Part shown: positions 10,065-20,600 of the stretch, in pieces
Layout: the number at the start of each line of letters is the position of its first letter
How positions within the stretch are numbered: the stretch's first letter is position 1
Assembly (NCBI GenBank): GCA_964023275.1
Contig: OZ029927.1
Coordinates: 1-64,000, forward strand
Source of the DNA: Norana najaformis
Taxonomy: Eukaryota > Annelida > Clitellata > Crassiclitellata > Hormogastridae
Direction: 5' to 3'
DNA: 64,000 nt
Notes under the pieces: model-generated
What the model was told of the DNA's origin: nothing
Database searches by the model: none
The model's input: the letters and a program-made list of their open reading frames with translations, nothing else
Translations under genes and position numbers: made by a program

Positions 10065-10920
10065 TCACTTTCCACCGTAGACACACGGACATCGGGCAAA
10101 GCCTCCCCATATATACTATCATCTGTCTCTTGCTCCATCGCCCGGTGTAAACGACTCCCAGACTCACAGAGGCCCAGTTTCTCATCACAGGCTTCTGCTC
10201 TAATGGACCCAGTTACAATTCAGTCGATGCGGACGACTTAGTATCTTCCTTTATCGCTGTCAATTCAGCCGAGTAGTCAATTGAATAGTCCAATAAACGT
10301 ATTTCCTATAAACATTTTGACCAGGTGTGGCAAAGGCCGCCGACCAACTAAATAATTATCCGGTGTTGATCTATCTGCTTATATACAGGTGCGACGTGGG
10401 TAGGTTTGTATTAATTTCGTAACTATTTTTAAAATGTAATCAATCTATAGATACTAGACGTCAGTAAAAGCGATTTAAAGGTATCTTAGCAGAACCTAAT
10501 GTAATTCGTACCTTAGTTGTATCCAGTGTTTAACGACATCTTATGGCTGTCAGAACCACTGAAGTCGACCTTCCCATGCGTAGCATTAGCCAATTTAATC
10601 GTCGATTTAATTAAATCCAGTCAATGATACTCCAAGACTCTGCCGTACATTTCGTTTACATTCTACGTTGAGACAATTTGAAAATCGATTTTCCGACGTT
10701 CGGGCCTAAAAATCTTTCTCACTTTGGTTTAGACTTTTTGTTTTGCTCTATTAAAAATGGCAAAATGCAAGGTCAACGTCATCGACCCTGGCAGCCACAA
10801 GATAACGTTTAACATGCTCCTACAAATACCTGATAATAATAGGGTACGTTTAGACACCCTTAAATTGCTTTTTCTCTACATTATATATAGATTAAATTTT
10901 CGTCAACGGCCTTCGATAAT
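10065..10920. other. Composite-repeat stretch
   Basis: Reverse module B at about 10464-10490 followed at the standard distance by forward module A (about 10525-10580, GTTTAACGACATCTTATGGC). Then comes a reverse module A (about 10765-10815, CAGCCACAAGATAACG) followed by forward module B (about 10848-10895, TTTAGACACCCTTAAATTG with ATTATATAT). The two pairs are mirror images. Confidence 0.7.
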
Positions 10921-11033
10921 TGCCTTGTTTCGGGGTAGTGCCAGTCCCAAGCCTGGATAAAGGCGGAGGGTGACGGCAACGGCCTTCGATGCCATAATCT
11001 GTCGTTAAACTGCGGAACTACTACTAGTAGTAA
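10921..11033 (+). mobile_element. Element C copy (5' short)
   Basis: TGCCTTGTTTCGGGGTAGTG, then CCAGTCCCAAGCCTGGATAA and the tail GGAACTACTACTAG. Missing the first few bases of the 5' CTCCGCCAC end. Confidence 0.8.
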
Positions 11034-11093
11034 AGGTTTGAACTGTGTAATTTTATGGGTACGTTACGGAACAGCGAAAACAGCACAATTTTT

Positions 11094-11290
11094 TCCAATC
11101 GACGTCAGCGGCCTTTGATGCCATAAGATGTCGTCAAACACTGGAACTACTATTAAGTTTATAGGTTCACTCCGAAACTGAAATACTCTGGCGGTCCCAG
11201 TCGGGAGTCTGGATAAAGAATGATGGCGACGCTAATCATCTTCGTTATGAGACAACGTCGTTAAACAACTAGGCCTACTGTTGGTTCCTT
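11094..11290 (+). mobile_element. Two degenerate element C copies
   Basis: 11101-11153 keeps only the 3' half (GCGGCCTTTGATGCCATAAG ... GGAACTACTA). 11190-11280 is a diverged copy of the AATCATCTT subtype (GTCCCAGTCGGGAGTCTGGA, GCTAATCATCTTCGTTATGA). Related subtype copies occur near 16.88, 20.85, 44.2 and 59.63 kb. Confidence 0.6.
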
Positions 11291-11555
11291 GACAGGGCCG
11301 GCCTTAGCTATAGGCAGAGCAGGCAGCTGCCTGGTGCGCAGCAATTTATGTAATTCAATCATTCTTTCAATGATTTTTCATTTGAATTAAAAAGTTCTTA
11401 ATCGCAATCTGGCCATCACCTAGGGATAATTAATCATTAATAACATTGTGAATAAAGGACTTGGTAAAGGTCGCTACACGGTAACCGCCAGCCATGTTTG
11501 CACAGCATGTCTCGTGAATAGCGAGATGAATTAGGACAAGAGGCCACCGGTGTTT

Positions 11556-11720
11556 AATGGGGGCTGAAGTGGTCTTCTGCCTTGGCTGGACCTAAGCGGC
11601 TCAAAAGTAGACTGTAGGGCTACACGTGTGCCGTTGGTAACCAAAGACAGATTGACGGAGCGAAAGACAATTGAGCCGGAGGAAAGGAAGGAAGAGAAAC
11701 GAACATTTCAAGTTTACATC
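11556..11720 (+). repeat. Dispersed repeat I, copy 2
   Basis: Match to 3480-3660. Downstream sequence differs from copy 1, so the repeat ends near the GGAAGGAAGAGAAAC purine run. Confidence 0.75.
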
Positions 11721-12850
11721 ACGTGTATTTACCAAAGAGAAGCGTATCATCGCCTACGTCTGAATGCTTCGTCTAACGTTTGGTGGTCGTTAAACGAAGA
11801 ACATCATTTGTCGAATTTACAATTTGCCATCTACCGTCTCGTTACCTTTTGACGGATTTCACATGCAACTTAAATAATTATGAAGTTCTGCTAGGAAAGC
11901 CTAATTCGCTAGATGACACCAGCAGCACACACTTATGTGGATCGCTTATGTTCTTAAATCTTTGAACCCGACGCTCCCCAGCCATTCGGCACATATACCC
12001 GAGGCTCCTGGGGAATTTTGGACTCAAAAATATTTTTTACATTTCTACTTTGAAAAGTTGTAAAATCTTATAATTTGACCCCCAAACACGTCAAAACACA
12101 TAATTCATGACGATGAATACAAAATAGCGAGTTTATTTATGTATTACTTACGCACAGTTTCTCGCAACATAACTTTCCTTGTGCTACAGCTCGTTGCTGT
12201 ACAGTTCGGTGAATTAGGCTGTCGCCAGAATTCAACTTTTGAATGATAATTCTCAAAACAATTATTGTAACCAGTGCCAATGCACAGCAAAACTTCGCAG
12301 TCTTTATAGCAATGCACAGTTTTACAGTGTTAGGGTAAGTCCTTTTCCTTGGCCTCTGGATCGCTTCGCTTGCATGGCCACCTTGTATATAATTATCTAT
12401 GTCGGAAAAACCCATGATTTCTATAACTAGGTATCAAAAGTCCATCATCCAGTAGAAGGGTGAGCCGTGTGAGCGCTAATTACGTAAAGGCGGGCTTAAA
12501 GGCTCGTCGAGAAATGATGGTTGATGGTCAGGCCGGTCGACATTTCGGATATACTGTATATGGGTAATTTACAAGCCGGTTTTCCAACCTGTCGGGTTCA
12601 AAGGGTTAATAATTCCCTAGATGGTACGACTCTTTAACATCGTTGGACCATTGCCTTCTAAACTTAGTACCCTGTTTAGAAGACGTGTGCTGCGATTTTA
12701 TTTAAATGTTATTTTCATTCCGTAATCTCTTAGGCCCTAAATCTACATATAATCATTCGCACGAGACAATGCGGCCCATCTCAACATCACACACAAACGC
12801 CATTTCCTGTTTACAGTAGATCGCAGTCACACGGGGACCTAAAATGGCAT
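11721..12850. other. Unassigned intergenic stretch
   Basis: I recognise no gene and no strong repeat here. Short open frames (for example 12137-12415 on the minus strand) lack similarity I can name. Confidence 0.5.
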
Positions 12851-12854
12851 GCAC

Positions 12855-12990
12855 CCCTTTGAAAAAGGCAGCGGTGGTGAAGGATCTCACCCGATCAGTT
12901 AGTTGACAAATGAGCTGGGTCGAGGTTATACGGTCAATGTAGAAAACCTACACATTTACATTTTATAAGGTTGTGCTTAGACACCTTTAA
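12855..12990 (+). repeat. Local duplicated block, copy 1
   Basis: Shares GGCAGCnnTGGT, AAGGATCTCACCCGAT, AATGAGCnGGGTC and CTACAnTTACATTT with 13330-13480, about 470 bp away in the same orientation. It runs into a forward module B (12970-13010). Confidence 0.65.
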
Positions 12991-13024
12991 CTCCTTTCCG
13001 ACTCTTTATATTTACTAATTGCCC

Positions 13025-13159
13025 ATTCAAACCAGAACTCCGTCACTGTCTTGCTTGGGGGTTATAGTGCCAGTCCCAAACCTGGATAAAGGTGCAGGGC
13101 GACGTCACAGGCCTTTGATTCCACAAGATGTCGTTAAACATTGGAACTACTATTCAAAC
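13025..13159 (+). mobile_element. Element C with 8-bp target duplication
   Basis: Element body 13033-13151, flanked by ATTCAAAC at 13025-13032 and 13152-13159. Subtype 1 (3' end CATTGGAACTACT). The body has accumulated changes such as AGTCCCAAACCTGG. Confidence 0.85.
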
Positions 13160-13329
13160 GGGCAGATACGATGTCAAAATACAGAGAAAGAAAGAAAAGA
13201 AAACATTGATGCAGAAAATCCAAGAAACATATCAGCGAAAGAAAAGAAAACTATTTACCAATTGCAATATTTAATGTCATCAACGGCTTTAGTTGTCATA
13301 AGATGGCGTTTAACTCTGGATCTAAGTTG

Positions 13330-13480
13330 CTTCAAATGGGCAGCAATGGTTAAGGATCTCACCCGATTAATTCATTGAAAAATGAGCAGGGTCAAAGAGG
13401 TCAAAGGTCAAAGAGGGTCAAACGATCGCCACATAAAACCATGTACAACTACATTTATATTTACTAGGTTGACGAGTGAC
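13330..13480 (+). repeat. Local duplicated block, copy 2
   Basis: Second copy of the 12855-12990 block. It carries a small internal expansion of GGTCAAAG units (about 13390-13420) absent from copy 1. Confidence 0.65.
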
Positions 13481-14066
13481 CCGTTCACATTTAAAACCGT
13501 TCTGACGCATTGATGTGAGGACCGTCGTTATAGCATAGTAGGCCTATTATTACTTTTCTACTAGTATTCGGGGATTAATGCCATCTCTTGGTTGTCAGGA
13601 CCATTGACGTAGACCTCCCTTAACTTTCCAATTTTAATTACTATTAAAACACTCCACAATTTGAGATTATTAATAGTCATATACAAATGTCTTAAATAAT
13701 AGCGGCGAGTGTTGAACGACATATGAAGACAGCGAGGCCTTTTGTATACGCCGACCACAAGCGACTGAATCAAACTCGCCATTAGCTTATAAGTCCATCT
13801 TTTCCACCCTGTATGTCTGCCATTCATAGTTAAGCAACACGTTATATATAACCGTACAGTCTTAAATTTATGACTCATGTCTGTATATATAGCCTGGATC
13901 TATTGTATATGATGTTGCTTCGAAAACAATCACAGAAGGTACGAATTTCAATAGGTTGTAAAACTATGAAGCAATTTATACATAGATGTATATACAATAA
14001 TGTATAAAGAACAGTTCACGTGACCTAATATGAAAATGGGTGTTATATATAACGTACATAATATGT
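13481..14066. other. Composite-repeat stretch
   Basis: Forward module A at about 13570-13625 (GCCATCTCTTGGTTGTCAGG, GACGTAGACCTCCCTTAAC). The remainder is AT-rich and unassigned. Confidence 0.55.
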
Positions 14067-14148
14067 CTGATGAAAGCGATTTATAAAACCCGTCGGCTAC
14101 TATTAGACACCCTTCTGATGAAAGCGATTTAAGGGTGTCTAAAAGTAG
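14067..14148. repeat. Module B tandem/hairpin
   Basis: CTGATGAAAGCGATTTA occurs at 14067 and again at 14115 (48-bp period). The stretch 14097-14148 can fold: TTAGACACCCTT (14103-14114) pairs with AAGGGTGTCTAA (14131-14142), with CTAC/GTAG outside. It is two module B cores in opposite orientation. Confidence 0.75.
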
Positions 14149-14790
14149 CAAAAAAGGAGAAAAGAGAAGATATGAAAAAAGCAGGAAAGAGATAAAAATT
14201 GGAAAAGAGAAAAATATGAAAAAAAGAGAACAGTGGGAAAATTTACTCTAAAATAAATTAGTTAATTAAATTTTCGACATCATGAATGGGAAACTTTTTT
14301 ATACACTGTCGACAAATCAACGAAGTTAATCAACATCGAGTTAAATTCTTGAGCGGAAATGAGCAATTTAAAAGATTGCGTAAAACCATTTAAAGGTGTC
14401 TAATCGGAATATAGAATTGCTAGTAATTTTCATAGTTTTCTTTTGGCTTTCAGGACAATTATCGTAGACCTTCCTACACCTTACATTTTATTACCAATTG
14501 AAACATTCCAGAAATTTATAATTTTAACAGTCAAATACAAATCTGTTAAATAATAGTATCGAGCGTTTATCTTATTTATGGCTTCCAGGTCCGTTTAACC
14601 CGACAGCACAGTAGGCTAAAGATAGAATAGCATTGGGAGTTTTTCGTTCTCTTCTAGCAGATCTTAGTCACAGAGCCAACAGAGTTTTAAAAATGAAGTG
14701 TCTGAGAACGAGTACAATTAATGTGACCTAGCGAATGAATTTGAATTCAATTAAATGAGAGAAGTCGCTTACGACTCAAGAGGCGGTCAA
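14149..14790. other. Composite-repeat stretch
   Basis: A purine-rich AAAGAGAAAA patch (14150-14250), reverse module B at about 14385-14405, and a weak forward module A (about 14440-14475). No gene seen. Confidence 0.55.
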
Positions 14791-14795
14791 TTGCA

Positions 14796-14870
14796 CGAAT
14801 AATAAGCAATTTCAACTGTTTAGCCTCGGCGTACGAGGCTTGGTGGTAATACCACTTGGTCGTCCGTAAA
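14796..14870 (+). repeat. Dispersed repeat J, copy 1 (partial)
   Basis: Shares TTTAGCCTCGGCGTAnGAGG and AATnCCACTT with 17604-17800 and 47340-47510. Immediately followed by repeat E copy 1. Confidence 0.65.
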
Positions 14871-15085
14871 AATGACGTGTTCTAGACTACTTCCTCTCTT
14901 GTCCGCTTTCGACATTTTACCCTTCCGCCCAAGCCATTTCGGGAAGTTCCCATGTTTCAACTGAGTACTAAGGCCTAGAATAGATATTCCTATCGATCTT
15001 TCGCGGCTAATGGTGCGACGGGGTGGGGTATTTAACTACTACCGCATTCAGCAAAATGTTTCTATTTAGATCCAACTCAGTACAG
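14871..15085 (+). repeat. Dispersed repeat E, copy 1
   Basis: Shared with 18245-18430, 37020-37285 and 47685-47860 (plus) and about 43380-43520 (minus). Landmarks: TCTCTTGTCCGC, ACTGAnTACTAAGGC, CGGCTAATGGTGCGACGG, GTGGGGTATT and a downstream TTnAGATnCAACTnAGTACA. No coding potential seen. Confidence 0.7.
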
Positions 15086-17199
15086 AATTTCTTGCGTTTT
15101 ATACACAGAAATGTACATTAATTGATTGTTTCTGACATTCAATTCACTGGGAACTGGATCTTGCGTATATGTAATTACCATCATCTCGTCTCAAAAGCAA
15201 ATTGATGTCCTTGAAACTCCGAAATTCATTTTCCAAATTTTATGTAAGGTAAGGTGATGTTGATGTCAATGATCCTTACAACCATAAGATGTCGCAAAAC
15301 ACCCGACGTTACTAAAATTATATTAGGTTTTTAGACACCTTTAAATCGCTCTTTCCAAAGTTCTTGCTTTTAATTTTTGTAGTATCTCTATTACTGAGAA
15401 GCACTGTTTCGTTCAGAATTAGGTACAGTAATCATGCTCGCAGCCCTATTGTTAGGTAGGCCTACCTAAAATGTGTTATAATGAGCGTTCCGATACACAC
15501 ACACCCGTTAAACGCGCGATGTTAATAATTATTTATTACGTCTGACTACACACCTTTAAACCTTAAATCCGGCACTGCCTTCTTTGGGGTAGTGCCAGTC
15601 CCAAGCGTGGATAAAGAAGGGGGCGACGTCAACGGCTATTTTTCCACATAAGACGTCGTTAAACATTGGAACTACTACCCTAACACATTTGGTTGTCTTT
15701 AGACACCTTCAAATCGCTCTTCCTGATATTATATAATCTTCATTCTCGCCAGTCGATAACGTCGTAAACAGTCAGTAAGGTAAGGTTGACATAAAGGGCC
15801 CCGCAGCCACAAGATGTCGTCAAAGAAAGAACAGAACAAGAGGATTGTTTAGATTTTTTCGTTTTCAGCATTTTTTAAAACCTACATGCAACAGTTTTAC
15901 AGTCTAATACAAAATAATTTGTCAAAATTTAAATTGTTTATTTTTTAAATTTAAACAGAACATAAGTATAAAAAGGAAAATTGGGAATCGATATTATATA
16001 TTGTTAGTTTATTTAAATATATGTTTTGGATTAAAACGACAGTGAATTCAAGGAAAGATCTAAGAGAGGCCCAAATGTATAACATCCAAAAGCCATATTA
16101 TCTTTGTAGCAGTTGCTATTATCATTATAATTTCTATTCGTCATAGAATAACCACCACCTGCGAATGACTTGCCTAGACTGCCTGATATAGACACACATG
16201 TAAATAAGCTCTCGTGGTCTGCTCATCCTTGACTCCACCTTCCATCCTCCCTCACCAATATCACGCGCTATTACCCACTCGTTTCAAACAACTAATATTG
16301 CTAGCATACAAATACGTTCAGACACCTCCCTCTATCACTAGGCCATGGATTCCCCCCCACACACATTTTATCGACGTCATCTTACTCTATATTAAGTTCG
16401 CAGTTTAAGAACATAGAAAGCATTTTTATTTATTATTAATATCCATGGCATTGATGCAAGGTAACTTCAGAGAGAGAGAAAACGGTCAAAACAGACGATA
16501 GTAATTACATTACCAAATTTCTAACGACATCTTCTGGCAGTTACAGACGTTTAACTCGACATTCGTTTATATTACAAGTGAGCGGGACAACACTAGCAAT
16601 TTAGTAGCAGTTCCTCAGTTTAACGACATCTTATGGCATCATAGGCCGTTGGCATCGCTCTCCTCCTTTATACAGGCTTGGGACTGGCACTACTCGACTA
16701 CAGGCAGAGGCAGAGTTTTACCCAAAATTTGTACGAAATTGAGAGATATATAACGTTGAATAAACGGACTTAAAGGTGTCCAAACTCCAAACAGATCCTA
16801 ATTTTTTTAGCATCGATAGTTTAGCGACCTCTTGTGAAGCCAAGGCAGTTTAAGTCCTCCTTAACCTCTACCATGCCGAAGGCAACGCTAGTCATCTTCG
16901 CTATGACGCATCCATATCAGCTCACTTATGCCGGATAGGCTCTTTTCAGGGGATACAATGCTTTATTTTTTATTTATTTAATTCCTATTTTTTAAAGACC
17001 ACAGAGACTCTTTTTGATTAGAATACATACAGCATGAAATATATTTACTGATACTGACGTGGTTTATTCGCAACACAAATTATACACTACATCAATTTGC
17101 TGAAAGACATTTTAAAAAATATATTTTAAACTATATATTTAGTACAAGTGCTTTTCTCTTTTCCAAATAGACCTTCTCGATATAATTATATGTATTCAA
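15086..17199. other. Composite-repeat zone with element C copies
   Basis: Reverse module A at about 15250-15300 and forward module B at 15333-15360. Element C (plus) at about 15567-15677. Forward B at 15698-15735 and reverse A at 15775-15822. Forward A at about 16525. Element C (minus, 3' end TTCCTCAGTT) at 16603-16716. Reverse B at 16745-16785 followed by A at about 16815. 15830-16200 and 16890-17199 are AT-rich with nothing recognised. Confidence 0.65.
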
Positions 17200-17390
17200 A
17201 TTATTCATGCATATACTTAAGTTAAAGGGATTGGAACAAGTTGAAACATACTTTAAATACTAAAGGCGAAAGGAAATGATGATTATTTATGACTAAGTTT
17301 TGTAAGAATCTATGACCTGATTTATCAATGAATTGTGTATTTAGAGTGTTTTTATGTCTTTTATGTGGAGTAAAATAGTGAAAGATAATG
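17200..17390 (+). repeat. Dispersed repeat F, copy 2
   Basis: Second copy of 8699-8870; begins in the shared CATATACTTAAGTTAAAGGG block. Followed by reverse module A (17395-17430) and forward module B (17452-17495). Confidence 0.7.
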
Positions 17391-17552
17391 ATCTTGTCGG
17401 CGGCCATAAGATTTCTTTAAACACTCGATATTACTATTAATTTGTTAGACCTGTTTAGACACCTTTAAAACGGTTTTTTCAATATTATATAGGCCTAAAC
17501 CTCTTGAGATCAGTGGATAGAGTAAATAGGACAGGTTTAAACATCACAAATA

Positions 17553-17800
17553 GTCTAAGGTCAAAGTTCAACGGCCCTGAGAGCCACAAGATGTAGATAA
17601 AGACTCGATAAAGTATGAGCGACTTCAGCTGTTTAGCCTCGGCGTATGAAGACTGCCGGAATGCCACTTCCTCTTGTTTCCACTGATAGTGTAGAGCTTT
17701 ATTTTATAGCTCAGTTCGTTAGGAGGCGCAAGTGGACAAAATCTCGAAATCTCAAAACCTCAGATGTGGATTTGAATCCCGACCTGTTGACTGATTACAG
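17553..17800 (+). repeat. Module A (reverse) plus repeat J with tRNA-like boxes
   Basis: Reverse module A (17553-17605, AGCCACAAGATGTAGAT), then repeat J: TTTAGCCTCGGCGTATGA, AATGCCACTTCC, then TTATAGCTCAGTTCGTTAGG (box A-like) and ATTTGAATCCCGACC (box B-like) about 55 bp later. The 47.34-kb copy keeps the same order (CCCAATTCGGTAGAGG, ATGAATCCCGACC). The pair looks like the tRNA-related part of a SINE. A functional tRNA fold is not convincing. Confidence 0.5.
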
Positions 17801-17869
17801 TTGAAAAACAAGCGAAATGTTTGCTTGTGGTTCTGAATGCAAACTATTTAACGGTTAACTTTCAAAAGG

Positions 17870-18117
17870 TGGGACAATTTTGTGAACTAGAGCAGTGGAG
17901 CATCGTGTCTTCTCAATGGTTGGGCTGTCTACATGGAACGGCCTCCCCTCTTAAGCTGCCTGTCCTTCTAACGACTGATGCTAATGCACTCTGCACCAAC
18001 AGTTGAAAGCTGTTCTCTTTCGCCGTAGCTTGGCTGGAAGCGCCTCTGGGTATAGTACTTGAAGATGCACTATAAAATGCTCTGAATGAATGAATGAATG
18101 AATGAATGAATGAGTAC
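17870..18117 (+). pseudogene. CR1-like LINE 3' end with (GAAT)n tail
   Basis: Decodes, with frame changes, to WLGCLHGTASPLKLPVLL and KLFSFAVAWLEA. This corresponds to the WNGLPVTLR...LKTVLFRRGWFGSASE end of the 4480-5820 LINE. Then come GCACTATAAAATGCTCTGAA and a (TGAA)n tail to about 18113. Only about 240 bp remain. Confidence 0.8.
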
Positions 18118-18244
18118 GAAAACAGGTGAAAGCTGTGAATGGATCAAAGACTAGCTCTCCAAAGACGCCCATTTAAAATGTGTCTTGCGATGAAAACAGA
18201 TACGGAATTATGTGCATAGAGAACGCCCACAAAAATAACCCATA

Positions 18245-18430
18245 TTGAACCCCTCCCTCTCTCTTGTCCGCATTTGGCATTACCCATCCCCCCCCGTCCT
18301 CTGTGCGGATGTTCTCATTCCAACTGACTAATGAGGCCTTGGGCGGCTAATGGTGCTGCGGCGTGGAGTATTACCCGATTATTATTCTAAGTTGATTCAA
18401 TCTACTGTACATTTGTCCTTTAGAGACTTA
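18245..18430 (+). repeat. Dispersed repeat E, copy 2
   Basis: TCTCTCTTGTCCGCATTTGG, CATTCCAACTGACTAATGAG, GGCGGCTAATGGTGCTGCGG, then GTTGATTCAATCTACTGTAC. See copy 1. Confidence 0.7.
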
Positions 18431-19430
18431 GACCAACAGAAGCCGAAAAAGAAAATGTGGTTGTCTAGACAACAGTTTAAGCAATTTTCGAAATTAATAA
18501 AGTAATCTATGTTTAACTACATTTATTGTCCACTGGGGCCGTTGACGTCGACCTTCGCTTACATTCATAATTACCACAGACACAGTAAGCGAAAATTTAT
18601 AATATGAAATGTTTGGAAAAGCAATTTTAAAATGTTTATGTGTAGCCTAATATTATTCTACCCAGTTTCTACAGACTTCTTATTCTTCTTCGTAACGAAA
18701 CGAACTCTTATGGCTGCCATGGCCTTCAGGTCCACCATACCTCAGATAAAGAGTTTATAGACACGTTGATCAATCTTAGCTATTTAACGTCAAAGACGAA
18801 TATATAAAATCGTTGAAGAGAAATTAAAGTTGTCTAAACATTGCCTAAGGCTATATTATTGACGACATTTTGTGACTGCCAAGGTTGACCTTTACCTTAC
18901 GTCGGAAAGTACCTACAGTTCATACTAGTAAAGCATCTCTTTCAGTAACAGAGCACCTCGTCGTCAACGTCTTCATCATGATCATCATGATCATCATGAT
19001 GAAAATTTGAACCTCGTTGTTATAACAATTTAATTTTGCCTCACATTGCTTACGCTCCTAATCGTCTTATCACCCTTATGCTTTCTCTTCCTTCAAGTCT
19101 TCTCAATACAGCATCTGTGCATGTATGAACATAATATAGCGCCTCTTATACCTTACAGAAGCTCCGACTATGGCCGCTGAAGTAGAGTTAAAATTCATTA
19201 AGGGATTTTAAGGTAACCCCAACATTGCTTAAGATCACGTGCATTTGTATCCAGATAATATTCCGACGACTAGACGATTCCCAATGACACGCAGAGACCC
19301 CCTACCAACGGATTCCCACCCATACTATTACATAGATTTTTAAATGACAGCTTATGTCTTTCAGAAGCCTTTGACGCCGAACTTACCCGCAGTCAGTGGT
19401 AAGGACATATTTACTTCGAGTAGCCAGTAG
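18431..19430. other. Composite-repeat stretch
   Basis: Forward module A copies at about 18525-18560 (GCCGTTGACGTCGACCTTCG), 18705-18745 and 18855-18900. A degenerate reverse B at about 18815. An (ATGATC)n patch at 18970-19000. Forward A at about 19345. No gene. Confidence 0.6.
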
Positions 19431-19431
19431 T

Positions 19432-19558
19432 AGTTCCAATGCAGTTCCTCAGTTTAAAGACATTTTACAGCATCAAAGGCCGTTGCCGTCGCCCTCCTCC
19501 TTTATCCAGGCTTGGGACTGGCACTACCCCCAAACAAGGCAGTGACGGAGTTCCAATG
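19432..19558 (-). mobile_element. Element C inserted into another C copy
   Basis: Body 19442-19548 (about 107 bp), flanked by the exact 10-bp duplication AGTTCCAATG (19432-19441 and 19549-19558). The duplicated target is itself the start of an older C or A copy (TAGTTCCAATG|TTAAACGACATT), so this is a nested insertion. Subtype 2 end (TTCCTCAGTTTAA). Confidence 0.88.
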
Positions 19559-19839
19559 TTAAACGACATTTGACATATATGACGTTGAAGCGAACGATTT
19601 AGGTGTCCAAACAGATCCCAGTAGTTTGGTGCATCTGTGATTTAGCGATATATTATGGCTGCCGAGGTCGTTGACTTCGATTTTAGCTTAATTTGATGGG
19701 AATCCCCTATAACGATTAGTAGTAAATCCAATGTTTAACGATATCTTATGTCATCGAAGGCCGTTGATGTCGCCCTCCTCCTTTGTTGAGTCTTGTGACT
19801 GGCACTACCCGCCTAAAAGCAGCGCGTTTATAATATAAT
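19559..19839. repeat. Modules B/A and a degenerate element C
   Basis: Reverse B at 19575-19612, forward A at about 19645-19685, and an older element C in minus orientation at about 19719-19827 (GTCGCCCTCCTCCTTTGTTG, GACTGGCACTACCC). Confidence 0.7.
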
Positions 19840-20006
19840 ATATAAAGTCGGCTAAAGCAATTTAAAGGTGTCTAACCACAGACATATTTTAACGATATAT
19901 TACTTTTGCCATCGGCGTTAGTAACATAGTACAAATTTGTGAGTCACTAGTTATTTTGCTCTAGCCAATATTTAACGACACCTTGTGGCCACCTGGGCCG
20001 TTAACG

Positions 20007-20142
20007 ATGACCTTATCTAATAGTTCCTCAGTTTTACGACAGTTATTTCATCAAAGGCCGTTGCCGTCGCCCTTCTCCTTTATCCAGGCTTTGGACTGGC
20101 ACTACCCTCATACAAGGCAGTGGCGGAGTTATGACCTTATCT
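20007..20142 (-). mobile_element. Element C with 12-bp target duplication
   Basis: Body 20019-20130 (112 bp), flanked by ATGACCTTATCT at 20007-20018 and 20131-20142. Inserted in module A of the composite segment; the partner copy near 58.76 kb lacks an insertion at this position. Confidence 0.92.
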
Positions 20143-20289
20143 TTGCTTGCCAAGAAACTATATACGGAAGTTGAACGAACTACAGCTACTGGTTGCACAA
20201 AAATGTAAAGGTGTCTAAATGGAATCAAGAATTCTAAGTAATTTTAAAGTATTATGTATTTAATGACATCTTTTGGCTGTCAGGACACT

Positions 20290-20600
20290 GCTCTTCTGCC
20301 CTTACACTTTGATATCTCGTCATGTCGTCCTCAAAATTTGGAAATCGATCCAGAGCCATAGCAGTCCCACCCCTCAGGAATCATCCGACCCCAAGAATTA
20401 TGAAAGTTTTCTGACCTATCATGCGAACTCACGTCAACTCCAGCTCTTGTCATCTCTGCGCAGGTCTTTCGCTCAAAACTAAAAACACTCCTCTTGCGCA
20501 TATGCTATCCTTATTCCTCTTCTTCCTCTTTATCTATCTTCCCGTTCCTATTCCATCTACCATCCACCGTAGCCGACTGACTGACTGACTGCCTCTTAGA
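20290..20600 (+). pseudogene. LINE family-2 C-terminal segment, copy 1
   Basis: Shares GTCCTCAAAATTTGGAAATC, CGATCCAGAGCCATAGCAGT, TCTGCGCAGGTCTTTCGCTC and AAAACACTCCTCTTG with 22520-22740 (inverse strand) and 59110-59290. The translated core in the best copy reads LKFGNRSIAIAALPLWN...LAQVFHSRLKTFLF, typical of CR1/L2-like C-termini. The segment ends CACCGTAGCCGACTGACTG and then passes into module A-like TGACTTCGACC, not into the normal GATTAC tail. The partner at 59.35 kb has the same junction. Confidence 0.75.

Noticed and set aside
17700-17790. Functional tRNA gene suggested by AGCTCAGTTCGTTAGG and TTTGAATCCCGACC
   Set aside because: No acceptor stem or anticodon arm could be drawn; better explained as a SINE-like relic (repeat J).
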